This document shows, piece after piece, positions 8,772 through 16,085 of a stretch of DNA of 64,000 nucleotides (positions are counted from its first letter, which is position 1; the number at the start of each line of letters is the position of its first letter). The DNA is taken from NCBI GenBank assembly GCA_026002995.1, contig BPGK01000001.1:1488001-1552000 (forward strand), written 5' to 3'. A model generated the notes under the pieces. It saw only the letters and a list, made by a program, of their open reading frames with translations, had not been told where the DNA came from and made no database searches. Position numbers and translations under genes: made by a program. The stretch is from Gaiellaceae bacterium. Lineage in GTDB: Bacteria > Actinomycetota > Thermoleophilia > Gaiellales > Gaiellaceae.

Positions 8772-9881
8772 TCAGGTCGCGTCGACCGCCTCCAGCTCCC
8801 GCAGGCTCGAGAGCCTGCGCAGCGACTCGAGCTCGATCTGCCGCACCCGCTCGCGGGTGAGGCCGAGTCGGCGTCCGATCTCCTCGAGGGTCTGCGGCTC
8901 GGAGCCGGCGAGCCCGTAGCGCATGACGACGACCGAGCGCTCCCGCTCCGGGAGCGCCGCGAGGGCGGAGCGGAGCGCCTCGCTGCGCAGGTGGAGCTCG
9001 ACCGCCTCCTCAGGGAGGAGGTCGTCCCCGGCGACGAAGTCGCCGAAGACCGCGTCCTCGCCGTCGCCGACTGGCGCGTCGAGGCTCGTCGAGGCGCGCG
9101 CGGCGGCGCGCACCTCGAGCACCTGCTGGACGGTGAGGGAGGCCTCCTCCGCGATCTCCTCGACTGTCGGCTCTCTCCCGAGCTGCGTCCAGAGGGTGCG
9201 ATCGGCGCGGTTGATCTTCTGCATCCGCTCGACGATGTGCACGGGCATCCGAATCGTGCGCGCCTTGTCCGCGAGCGCACGGGCGACTGCCTGCCGGATC
9301 CACCAGGTCGCGTACGTCGAGAACTTGAATCCGCGCCGCCAGTCGAACTTCTCGACCGCGCGGATGAGCCCCAGCGTCCCCTCCTGGATCAGGTCGAGGA
9401 ACGGCAGGCCCTGGTTGCGGTAGTTCTTCGCGATCGAGACGACGAGCCGCAGGTTCGACTGGATCATCCGCTCCTTCGCCGCGAGGTCGCCCCGCTCGAT
9501 GCGCTTCGCGAGCTCGACCTCCTGCGCGGCGGTGAGGAGCTGGTGGCGACCCGCCTCGCGGAGGAAGAGCTGGAGCGCGTCCGTCGTCGTCTCGACCGGG
9601 GCCGTCATGGCGGCGACGACCTCGGAGTGGGGGGTCTGCTCGACGATCTCGATCGACCGCTGATCGAGCTCGCGGAGGAGCGCATCGTGCTCGAGCTCGG
9701 TCAGCTCGTAGGCTTCCGCGAGCTCGACGAGCTCGGACGCGCGGATCGTCCCGCTCTGCTCTGCCTGCTCGAGCAGCTGGCGGATCTCCTCGACGACGAG
9801 GATGCTCTCGATGTCGACCTGACTCACGCGCGGCGTTCGGAAACCGGAGTACGTGCCAGGTGACACTCTCTCGCATCTCAA
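8772..9881 (-). CDS. RNA polymerase sigma-70 factor RpoD-type with region 1.1
   Basis: A 369-residue sigma-70 factor. It has a compact region 1.1-like N-terminus ([14 protein letters not shown] to [12 protein letters not shown]), region 1.2 ([16 protein letters not shown]), region 2 with [18 protein letters not shown] and [13 protein letters not shown], region 3 ([13 protein letters not shown]) and region 4 ([19 protein letters not shown]). Region 1.1 makes it the better candidate for the principal sigma factor, though it is shorter than most RpoD. I use ATG 9881, preceded by GAGG; a GTG 18 codons in (VSQVDIES) is an alternative. Convergent with the sigma gene at 7833. Confidence 0.9.
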   Translation of the reverse strand: MRCERVSPGTYSGFRTPRVSQVDIESILVVEEIRQLLEQAEQSGTIRASELVELAEAYELTELEHDALLRELDQRSIEIVEQTPHSEVVAAMTAPVETTTDALQLFLREAGRHQLLTAAQEVELAKRIERGDLAAKERMIQSNLRLVVSIAKNYRNQGLPFLDLIQEGTLGLIRAVEKFDWRRGFKFSTYATWWIRQAVARALADKARTIRMPVHIVERMQKINRADRTLWTQLGREPTVEEIAEEASLTVQQVLEVRAAARASTSLDAPVGDGEDAVFGDFVAGDDLLPEEAVELHLRSEALRSALAALPERERSVVVMRYGLAGSEPQTLEEIGRRLGLTRERVRQIELESLRRLSSLRELEAVDAT

Positions 9882-9941
9882 GCCTCGTGTCTAGGGGCCG
9901 ACGAGCGAATCACCGATGCGGGTGGCGTCGGTGGGGGAGGC

Positions 9942-9947
9942 TACGCT
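9942..9947 (+). promoter_or_regulatory. Probable -10 of the sulfotransferase/acyltransferase pair
   Basis: TACGCT ending 10 nt before ATG 9958. It supports 9958 over the upstream in-frame ATG at 9916 and implies a leader of only a few nucleotides. Confidence 0.4.
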
Positions 9948-9957
9948 TCTCGCCGCG

Positions 9958-10953
9958 ATGCCCCTCGTCCCGCGCCAGGATCCCGAGTTCACGCCGACGT
10001 TCGCGAAGGACCCCGCCGACGAGGAGCTCCTCGGCATCCTCAACCAGGCGCTCGCGCAGGCGGAGGACGACGCGCTGCTCGACCTGCCCGAGACGTACCC
10101 GACCCTCCATGTCGTCGGCGTGCCGCGGTCGGGGACGACGCTCCTCTACCAGGTCGTGGCCGCGGGGCTCGAGGTCGGCTACGTGAACAACCTCGTCGCC
10201 GCCTTCTGGCGTGCTCCCGTGCTCGGGCTCCGGTTGTCGCGGAAGCTCGGTCTCCATCGCTTCGAGTCGACCTTCGGGTCGCGGTTCGGCCGCACCGAGG
10301 GCGTGGGGGAGCCGCACGAGTTCGGCTACTTCTGGAACCACCACCTCCGCTACCCGGGCCTGTACGCGCTGCCGGCCTCGCACGAGGAGGAGATCGACTG
10401 GGCGCGCCTGCGCGCCGAGATCGTGAACATGGCCCACTGGAACCGCGGGCCGATGGCCTTCAAGCCCATGCTGCTCGTCTGGCATCTCGTCCGCATGGCG
10501 CGCGAGATGCCCCGCTCCTGCTTCGTCTGGATCCGTCGCGATCCGCGCGCCACCGCGCTCTCGCTCCTCGAGATGCGCCGCTCGCTCTTCGGCTCCCTCG
10601 AGGCGTGGGCGTCGCTGCGGCCGTACGGAGCGGACTGGCTCGCCGGCGAGCCACCCTGGCGCCAGGTCGCGGGGCAGGTCGTCGCGCTCGAGCGCACGCT
10701 GCGAGCCGCAGCGGACGTCCTCGGCCCGGAGACGGTTCTCGAGCTCGGCTACGAGGAGCTCTGCTCGGATCCCCGTGGAGCGCTCGAGCGCGTTGCTAGC
10801 CTGCTCGCCGGAAAGGGCTTCGAGCCCGCGCTGCGCGAGCTCCCGGTCGCGAGCTTCGAGCCGCGCCGGCGCGACCCGCTCGCAGAGGAGTTCGGCGCGC
10901 TCGTGGACGAGGCGTTGGAGGAGTTCCTCGCGGCCTCGACGGTGGGGCCGTGA
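9958..10953 (+). CDS. Sulfotransferase family protein
   Basis: A 331-residue PAPS-dependent sulfotransferase-like protein. The 5'-phosphosulfate loop is GVPRSGTTLLYQV near residue 48, and a second PAPS-binding segment resembles CFVWIRRDPRATALSLLEM. The acceptor is unknown; family members sulfate carbohydrates, lipids or other small molecules. Start ATG 9958 is chosen for its TACGCT hexamer; an ATG at 9916 would add 14 residues. The stop overlaps the GTG of the next gene by 4 bp, tying it to a lipoyl-domain acyltransferase and suggesting that both modify one surface glycan or lipid (inference). Confidence 0.8.
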   Translation: MPLVPRQDPEFTPTFAKDPADEELLGILNQALAQAEDDALLDLPETYPTLHVVGVPRSGTTLLYQVVAAGLEVGYVNNLVAAFWRAPVLGLRLSRKLGLHRFESTFGSRFGRTEGVGEPHEFGYFWNHHLRYPGLYALPASHEEEIDWARLRAEIVNMAHWNRGPMAFKPMLLVWHLVRMAREMPRSCFVWIRRDPRATALSLLEMRRSLFGSLEAWASLRPYGADWLAGEPPWRQVAGQVVALERTLRAAADVLGPETVLELGYEELCSDPRGALERVASLLAGKGFEPALRELPVASFEPRRRDPLAEEFGALVDEALEEFLAASTVGP

Positions 10954-12065
10954 GCGCAACCCCGATCGCGCGGGTCGAGATCCCGCTCGTCAACCCGAAC
11001 GAGCCCGAGGTGCAGGTCATCGAGGTCGCGGTCGAGCCCTTCACCGAGGTCGCGCCCGGGGATCTTCTGTGCGTGGTCGAGACGAGCAAGGCGACGGCCG
11101 ACGTGGAGGCGGAGGTCGGCGGCTGGATCGGCCCGGTGCACGTCGTCGCGGGCGAGCGGGCGAGCGCCGGCGACCTCGTCTGCGAGATCTTCGCCGAGCG
11201 CCCGGACCCGGCGCAGGCGGAAGCCGCGCCGGTCGCTCCCGAGCGCCCGGCCGGACTTCGGCTCACGCGCAAGGCCGAGCGGCTCGCGCTCGAGGCCGGG
11301 CTCGACCTCTCGACCCTCCCGACGGGCCGGTTCCTAACAGAAGGCGACATCGAGGCGATCCTCGGGCGCGGCCGAACCGCCGGCGAGATCCCCTCCGCGA
11401 TCCGGGAGCGCGCGAGCGACAGGGCCGCAGTCGTCTTCGGCGCCGGTGGGCTCGCCAAGTCGCTCGTCGAGCTCATGCGCGCTCGCGGCGACATCGATCC
11501 CATCTGCGTCCTCAACGACCGGCCGGAGAGCGTCTCCGACGTCCTCGGAGTGCCCGTGCTCGGCGGGCGCGAGTATCTCGAGCCCCTGCGCGAGCTCGGC
11601 GTGCGCTACGCCGTGAACGCCGTCGGGGCCGTGCGCCGGATCGAGGATCGCATCGGCATCTTCGAGCTCCTCGCCGCCGCCGGGTTCGAGCAGCCCGCGC
11701 TCGTCGACCCAGCCGCCTTCGTCGCGCCGTCCGCCACGCTCGCGGAGGGGGCGCAGGTCTTCGCCGGCGCAGCGGTCTGCTCGGCGGCCTCGATCGGGCG
11801 AGGAGCGATCGTGAACACGAACGCGGTCGTCTCCCACGACTGCGTCATCGGGGACTTCGCGCACATCGCTCCGGGCGCGCTCCTGGCGGGCGAGGTGTCC
11901 GTCGGACGAGGAACGCTCATCGGCATGGGCGCGACTGCGGTCGTCTACCTCACGATCGGCGCGCGCGTCATCGTCGGAAACGGCGCGGTGCTGAACGAGG
12001 ACGTGCCCGACGGGACGATCGTCCACGCCGGCGGCGTCTGGCCGCGGCCCGAGCACCACCGCTGA
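10950..12065 (+). CDS. Lipoyl-domain / E3-binding-domain / PglD-NeuD-type acyltransferase fusion
   Basis: A 371-residue three-part protein. Residues 1-85 are a biotinyl/lipoyl-type hammerhead domain with candidate modified Lys47 in VVETSKATAD. Residues about 100-140 resemble the peripheral-subunit (E3/E1)-binding domain of 2-oxoacid dehydrogenase E2 (LRLTRKAERLALEAGLDL to FLTEGDIEAIL). Residues about 155-240 are a PglD-N nucleotide-sugar-binding fold (VVFGAGGLAKSL). The rest is a hexapeptide left-handed beta-helix with the PglD-type catalytic His in VVSHDCVIGDF (His296). Thus the catalytic core of an E2 is replaced by a sugar O/N-acyltransferase. It is coupled by GTGA to the sulfotransferase. 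Substrate and the form of the arm (lipoyl or biotinyl) are unknown. Confidence 0.85.
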   Translation: MSATPIARVEIPLVNPNEPEVQVIEVAVEPFTEVAPGDLLCVVETSKATADVEAEVGGWIGPVHVVAGERASAGDLVCEIFAERPDPAQAEAAPVAPERPAGLRLTRKAERLALEAGLDLSTLPTGRFLTEGDIEAILGRGRTAGEIPSAIRERASDRAAVVFGAGGLAKSLVELMRARGDIDPICVLNDRPESVSDVLGVPVLGGREYLEPLRELGVRYAVNAVGAVRRIEDRIGIFELLAAAGFEQPALVDPAAFVAPSATLAEGAQVFAGAAVCSAASIGRGAIVNTNAVVSHDCVIGDFAHIAPGALLAGEVSVGRGTLIGMGATAVVYLTIGARVIVGNGAVLNEDVPDGTIVHAGGVWPRPEHHR

Positions 12066-12068
12066 GCA

Positions 12069-12102
12069 AACGCACGATAACGTGCGTTATGTCAAGCTGA
12101 CA
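12069..12102. terminator. Nested palindromes between convergent genes; candidate bidirectional terminator or operator
   Basis: Perfect AACGCACG-ATAA-CGTGCGTT at 12069-12088, overlapped by ATAACG-TG-CGTTAT (12077-12090) and followed by TGTCA-AGC-TGACA (12090-12102). It begins 3 bp after the acyltransferase stop and covers the stop of the opposing broken gene. The 8-bp stem with 4-nt loop fits a hairpin terminator, but no T-run follows on either strand. The stacked, AT-rich symmetry would also suit an operator. Confidence 0.5.
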
Positions 12103-12653
12103 GCAGAACGCTCGTCGCGGCGCCGAGATGCGTGAACGACGAACTCCCTCCCGCACCCCGTGCAGACCGCCTCGGCGTCGAGCGCGGCACCGCTGATCCG
12201 GGTCCCGCTGCTTTCGGGGTGGTCATGATCGTGCTCGCAGCCTTCGTGGTGACGATCCCGGTCCTGCACTGGGTCGACCGTCGTGAGCTGGCCGCTCTGG
12301 AGCGTCGCGAACATCGTCGCGCCGGAAGCGAGCAGGACGTACGTGCTCCGCTCGAGCCAGGCCCGCCGCGGCGGGTGCGCCGCGTCGGGCTCGGCGCGTT
12401 CTTCGCAAGCGTCGCGAGCGAGAGCAGGCTTGCGACGACGCAGGCGCCGGCGACGGCGAGCACAGAGCCCTAGATGCGCCCGTAGATGTTGCCGGTCGGC
12501 TCGGCCCAGATGCCGCCGATCGCGAGCGCGAAGCCCGCTGCCCCGAGCAGCGGCTGCGATGCCGAGGATCGCGTTGACGGCCTCCGGCCGACCGGACGTG
12601 GCTGCGGAGCTCTCGCCTGCATGTCGGGCCCCCGCCCGAACGCCGGTCGACAT
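12087..12653 (-). pseudogene. Broken small membrane-protein gene
   Basis: The start is credible: ATG 12653 preceded by GGAGGTGATC, an excellent Shine-Dalgarno, 74 bp after uppP on the same strand. The first ~35 codons and the last ~90 read in one frame, ending in WLERSTYVLLASGATMFATL and a CTGCGREF Cys pair. The middle makes sense only in another frame, where two hydrophobic segments appear (LLGAAGFALAIGGIW and VLAVAGACVVASLLSLATLA) separated by an in-frame TAG at 12472-12470. So two compensating frameshifts plus one stop have disrupted a protein of about 185 residues with roughly three membrane segments. Assembly error is an alternative. I do not recognise the family. Confidence 0.5.
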
Positions 12654-12727
12654 CGCCGATCACCTCCTCTCGATCCGAGGATCCTCCGCGCGGCCGCCAT
12701 CGGCATCGGGGAGATCCCCGAAGGGCT

Positions 12728-13666
12728 CTAGAACGTGGCAGAGCGCACGCCGGTGAGAATCACGACGAGCACCGCCGAGGCGAGCACGAGGCGGTACACG
12801 ACGAAGATCCCGTACGTGTGACGTCGCACGTACCCGAGGAGCCAGTCGATCGCGAGCAACCCGGCGCCGAGCGCCGCGAGCGTCCCCACGAGGAACGGGC
12901 CTTGCCAGCCGCTCGGGAGGTCTCCGAGGAGCACGTCCCCCACTCCCTTGAGGACGACGGCGCCGAGCACGGTCGGAACGAGCAGCAGGAACGAGAAGCG
13001 CGCAGCGCTGTCGCGGTCGAGGCCGAGGAGCCGCCCCGCCGTGATCGTGATCCCCGAGCGCGAGACGCCGGGCGCGAGCGCGAGGGCCTGAGCGAGCCCC
13101 ATCGCGACCGCGTGCCCCAGCCCGAGATCCCCCATCGCGCGCCGCTGCGGGAAGCGGTCGGCCCACCAGAGCAGCAGCGCCCCCGCGGCGAGGAGGACGA
13201 GGATCTGCCACGGCTCGCCGAGGTTGTCCGCGATCGCGTCTTCGCCGAGAAGGCCGACGATTCCGGCCGGGATCGTGGCGACGAAGACGAACCAGGCGAT
13301 GCGCTCGTCGGGCGTCTCGACCCGGCGGCGGCCGAGCGTGCGAAGCCACGCCCGGAGGAGCCGCACGATGTCCGTCCAGAAGTAGGCGCCGACGGCGATG
13401 AGCGTCCCGAGGTGGAGAGAGACGTCGAACGTCTGGTGGAAGCGGTCGTTCTCCTCGAGGTACGTCCAGTCGGCCGCCCAGGGCACGAGGATGAGGTGCC
13501 CGGAGGAGGAGATCGGCAGGAGCTCCGTCGCTCCCTGGACGACGCCGAGAACGAGCGCCTGCGCGTTCGTGAGCTTCGCCGGATCGTCCCCGATGCCGAG
13601 GAGCGTGACGAGGGCGGCGAGGACGAGGGCGGCTCCCGCGACGCCGTAGACGAGGGAGCGACGCAC
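12728..13666 (-). CDS. uppP: Undecaprenyl-diphosphatase
   Basis: Integral membrane phosphatase recycling undecaprenyl pyrophosphate for cell-wall synthesis; overproduction of the family gives bacitracin resistance. It has 312 residues from GTG 13666. The signature is LGVVQGATELLPISSSGHL near residue 35, and the second catalytic motif is PGVSRSGITITAGR near 190; about eight hydrophobic segments follow the family pattern. Start chosen because TAGGAT lies 7 nt upstream, giving a leaderless message and an N-terminus beginning with a membrane helix. Confidence 0.95.
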   Translation of the reverse strand: MRRSLVYGVAGAALVLAALVTLLGIGDDPAKLTNAQALVLGVVQGATELLPISSSGHLILVPWAADWTYLEENDRFHQTFDVSLHLGTLIAVGAYFWTDIVRLLRAWLRTLGRRRVETPDERIAWFVFVATIPAGIVGLLGEDAIADNLGEPWQILVLLAAGALLLWWADRFPQRRAMGDLGLGHAVAMGLAQALALAPGVSRSGITITAGRLLGLDRDSAARFSFLLLVPTVLGAVVLKGVGDVLLGDLPSGWQGPFLVGTLAALGAGLLAIDWLLGYVRRHTYGIFVVYRLVLASAVLVVILTGVRSATF

Positions 13667-13673
13667 AGACGGG

Positions 13674-13679
13674 ATCCTA
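13674..13679 (-). promoter_or_regulatory. Probable -10 of leaderless uppP
   Basis: TAGGAT on the minus strand, 7 nt before GTG 13666. It argues against a long structured 5' leader for uppP. Confidence 0.45.
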
Positions 13680-13945
13680 GCCGCCCCCGCGACGGTCGGG
13701 GCAGACGACGAACTTCGCGCAAATTGCGGCAATTCGGTGAACGAGGACCTTGACCCGCTCGGCCGTGTCCCATAGGTTCCCTCCTGCACCGAGCACGGAG
13801 CGCAAGTAGGTCGAAGCCCAGCTCGAAGGCTCTACGCGGAAGCGGACGGTCGGCGGGCTGTGTGGACGAAAGCGCCACCGGCTCGGTGAACTTTTTTGGT
13901 CCGATCCGTGGCCCGAAATGGAACGCGCCTGCAACCCGGGCACGA
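13680..13945. other. Non-coding gap between uppP and a small membrane-protein gene
   Basis: I see no convincing coding frame. The stretch has some self-complementarity on either strand (for example GCTCGG near 13790 with CCGAGC near 13758, minus-strand reading) and ends in a plus-strand hairpin followed by a T-run (13876-13897). A plus-strand small RNA is possible; no known riboswitch consensus was recognised. Confidence 0.3.
13876..13897 (+). terminator. Candidate intrinsic terminator
   Basis: CACCG-GCT-CGGTG stem followed after AAC by six T. It points in the plus direction, but no plus-strand gene precedes it, since uppP is on the minus strand. It would end a non-coding plus-strand transcript from 13.7-13.9 kb or read-through. 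The stem is short. Confidence 0.45.
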
Positions 13946-13951
13946 TAGGAT
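13946..13951 (+). promoter_or_regulatory. Probable -10 for small membrane protein
   Basis: TAGGAT 7 nt before GTG 13959, the same hexamer and spacing seen before uppP, the PLP enzyme (51900) and the oxidoreductase at 23804. Confidence 0.4.
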
Positions 13952-13958
13952 CGTGCAC

Positions 13959-14141
13959 GTGCACCTGCGGATTCCCTCGGTCGACCCCGGCGTCAAGGCG
14001 TTCCTCTGGGCGTGCCTGTTCTTCCTCGTTCTCTGGCTCGGTGCGCTCGCGCTCGGCTACCCGAACGGCACGTCCTTCGTCCTCTCGGCCGTCGTCGCCG
14101 CAGGCATCTTCCTGCTCGTCCGTCTGCGCGGAGCGAGGTAG
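13959..14141 (+). CDS. Small two-helix membrane protein, unknown function
   Basis: A 60-residue protein with two predicted membrane helices: AFLWACLFFLVLWLGALALG and SFVLSAVVAAGIFLLVRL, ending in a short basic tail. GTG 13959 is 7 nt after TAGGAT; a GTG two codons earlier is the alternative. No homologue is recognised. It stands alone between uppP and a minus-strand block. Confidence 0.6.
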   Translation: MHLRIPSVDPGVKAFLWACLFFLVLWLGALALGYPNGTSFVLSAVVAAGIFLLVRLRGAR

Positions 14142-14148
14142 CGCGCCG

Positions 14149-14334
14149 CTACCGACGGCGGTCGGCGTCGCTGAGTGCGGAGACGAGGCGGTCGGCGAAG
14201 TCGCGACCGATCTTCGTCTCGAGCCGGACGAGCGCGGGCTGCCTCGACAGGGCGCTCCCGCGACCAGGGAGCGCGGCGATATGGACGAGGAGGCGGCGCG
14301 ACGCGGCGGCTGTCGTGAGGACGGCGGCCGTCAT
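14149..14334 (-). CDS. Small hypothetical protein
   Basis: A 61-residue reading frame downstream of apt on the same strand, with very high GC at third positions and mixed second positions, as in the surrounding genes. The C-terminal half (LVRLETKIGRDFADRLVSAL) could form a helix. There is no clear Shine-Dalgarno, -10-like hexamer or recognisable family, so it may not be translated. Confidence 0.3.
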   Translation of the reverse strand: MTAAVLTTAAASRRLLVHIAALPGRGSALSRQPALVRLETKIGRDFADRLVSALSDADRRR

Positions 14335-14392
14335 GCCAGGGTGATCGGCGTGCCCGCTCCCGGCCGGAATCCCTGGCGGGAGGGAACCGTCG

Positions 14393-14911
14393 TCAGTAGG
14401 TGACGAGCGAGTGTACGTCGTACCCGGCGAGCCGCGAGCGGCCGCCGAGGAACGTGAGCTCGATGACGAAGAGCAGACCGACGACCCGACCCCCGAGGCT
14501 CTCGACGAGCTCGACCTTCGCCTTCGCCGTCCCGCCGGTTGCGAGGACGTCGTCGATGATCACGACCCGGGCGCCCTCCGGGATCGCGTCGCGGTGGAGG
14601 TGGAGACTGTCCGTGCCGTACTCGAGCGCGTAGCTCGCTTCGACCGTCTCGCGCGGCAACTTCCCCGGCTTGCGCGCGGCGACGAAGCCCGCGCCTAGCG
14701 CGTACGCGAGGGCACCCCCGAAGATGAAGCCGCGAGCCTCGGCGCCGAGCACGAGGTCGGGCTCGCGGGGCGCCGCCCAGGCCGCGAGTCGCCGAATCGT
14801 CTCGGCGAAGTACTCGGCGTCCGCGATGAGCGGCATGAGGTCCTTGAAGACCACGCCCTTCGTCGGGAAGTCGGGGACATCCCGGATCCGGTCGCGGAGA
14901 TCGAGCGTCAC
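14393..14911 (-). CDS. apt: Adenine phosphoribosyltransferase
   Basis: Salvages adenine with PRPP to AMP. It has 172 residues from GTG 14911. Features are VPDFPTKGVVFKDLMPL near the N-terminus, the EARGFIFG segment, ARKPGKLP and the PRPP-binding VVIIDDVLATGGTA. The GTG overlaps the stop of the MerR-type regulator by 4 bp, so it is the last coupled gene of the pgsA-rsiG-like-garA-like-ftsR-like-apt group. Confidence 0.93.
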   Translation of the reverse strand: MTLDLRDRIRDVPDFPTKGVVFKDLMPLIADAEYFAETIRRLAAWAAPREPDLVLGAEARGFIFGGALAYALGAGFVAARKPGKLPRETVEASYALEYGTDSLHLHRDAIPEGARVVIIDDVLATGGTAKAKVELVESLGGRVVGLLFVIELTFLGGRSRLAGYDVHSLVTY

Positions 14912-15624
14912 GACATACGCTCCACGCCCGCACGCACCTCTCGCAGGAAGAGGAGGTGCGAGAGCTCCTGCGCGGCGCGGACGAGCACCTCGAGATCGTC
15001 GAAGGCCCCTTTGCGTCGCTCGGGATTGCGCGAGCGCATCGCCGGAGCGACGAGCTGCTCGACGAGCGTCGCCTGTCTCGCAGCTTGGGTCACGAACGTC
15101 CGCAGGTGCCGGGCGTCGACGCCGAAGCGCGCGAGCCGCGCGCACGCGGCGGCGATGTCGGCCTCGCTCTCCCGGTAGAGCCGCGTTCCCGCTTCGGTAC
15201 GCGAGCGCACGATCCCGTACTCCTCGAGCTCCCGGAGGAAGTCCGGCGTCACCGCCGCACGCTCGCACAGCTCGCCGGCGTCGATCTCGTCCTCGCGGCC
15301 GGTCAGACCGACGCTCCGCCGCTTCGCTCGGTCGCCCCCCGCACCTGGGCCGTCGAGCTCCTCACGGATCACCCGCAGCGGGAGGAACTCGTCGCGCTGC
15401 AACCGGAGAATGGTCGTCAGACGCGCGACATCCTCCGGCGCGAAGAGTCGGTACCCGCCGCGCGTTCGTCGCGGGGAGATCAGGCCCTGATCCTCGAGGT
15501 AGCGGATCTTCGAGACCGAGATGTCCGGGAACTCCTCCCGGAGAGCCTCGCAGACGGCGCCGATGGTCTGGAGCCGCGGCTCGGCGTCGCCCGTCCCACG
15601 GCGTCGTGCGGCGACGGTGCTCAT
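14908..15624 (-). CDS. MerR-family regulator, FtsR-like (Rv1828 type)
   Basis: A 238-residue regulator. The N-terminal winged HTH is IGAVCEALREEFPDISVSK then IRYLEDQGLISPRRT and GYRLFAPEDV, the arrangement of the actinobacterial FtsR/Rv1828 family. The family is known to act on ftsZ expression in corynebacteria. The C-terminal half is helical with a second wing-like segment. Its ATG overlaps the stop of the FHA gene (ATGA), preserving the garA-Rv1828 adjacency known from mycobacteria. Target genes here are not visible. Confidence 0.85.
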   Translation of the reverse strand: MSTVAARRRGTGDAEPRLQTIGAVCEALREEFPDISVSKIRYLEDQGLISPRRTRGGYRLFAPEDVARLTTILRLQRDEFLPLRVIREELDGPGAGGDRAKRRSVGLTGREDEIDAGELCERAAVTPDFLRELEEYGIVRSRTEAGTRLYRESEADIAAACARLARFGVDARHLRTFVTQAARQATLVEQLVAPAMRSRNPERRKGAFDDLEVLVRAAQELSHLLFLREVRAGVERMS

Positions 15625-16085
15625 CGCAGCAGGAAGGTCAGTCGGTACTTGCCGATCTGCACCTCGTCATCCTCCTCGAGGACGGCGGAGTCGATGCGAC
15701 GGCGGTTGACGTAGGTGCCGTTCAGGCTCCCGAGGTCGCGGATGGTGAAGCGGTCGCCCTCCCGCACGAGCTCGGCGTGGCGTCGCGACACGGTCACGTC
15801 GTCGAGGAAGATGTCGCACTCCGGCGAGCGACCGATGAGCGTCCGTCCCTCGGGAGGCTGGAACGACTGCCCGGCCATCCCTCCCCCCGAACGGACGACG
15901 AGCGCCGGCCCCGCGATCCCGAGTGAGGCGAGGAGCGACTCGCCCTCCTCCCCCGCCCCCTCGACGTCGAAGCTCAGGGTCGTCTCGCCCCCGGCGTCCT
16001 TCGTGAGCAGGGCGCCGCAGCGGGAGCAGTAGTTCGAGGCCTCCGGATTCTGGAAGCCGCACTCCGGGCAGTAGACGCGGCTCAC
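15621..16085 (-). CDS. GarA-like FHA protein with N-terminal zinc ribbon
   Basis: A 154-residue protein. Residues 6-23 form a zinc ribbon (CPECG, CSRCG). Next comes GGETTLSF with an ETT site (Thr35/Thr36) resembling the PknB/PknG phosphorylation site of GarA. An FHA domain follows from about 75, with RSPECDIFLDDVTVSRRHAE and LGSLNGTYVNRRRID holding the phosphothreonine-binding Arg, Ser and Asn. GarA/OdhI controls 2-oxoglutarate metabolism in mycobacteria and corynebacteria. The zinc ribbon is an extra feature. GTG overlaps the stop of the RsiG-like gene. Confidence 0.88.
   Translation of the reverse strand: MSRVYCPECGFQNPEASNYCSRCGALLTKDAGGETTLSFDVEGAGEEGESLLASLGIAGPALVVRSGGGMAGQSFQPPEGRTLIGRSPECDIFLDDVTVSRRHAELVREGDRFTIRDLGSLNGTYVNRRRIDSAVLEEDDEVQIGKYRLTFLLR

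Noticed and set aside
12132-12473. Plus-strand 113-codon frame with a good-looking membrane helix
   Set aside because: Third-position GC is only about 70%, below the surrounding genes, and the opposite strand shows better codon bias, a strong ribosome-binding site and gene-like segments.
13667-13900. Structured riboswitch leader (for example c-di-AMP type) for uppP
   Set aside because: A TAGGAT hexamer 7 nt before the uppP GTG implies a leaderless start, and no known riboswitch consensus was recognised on either strand.
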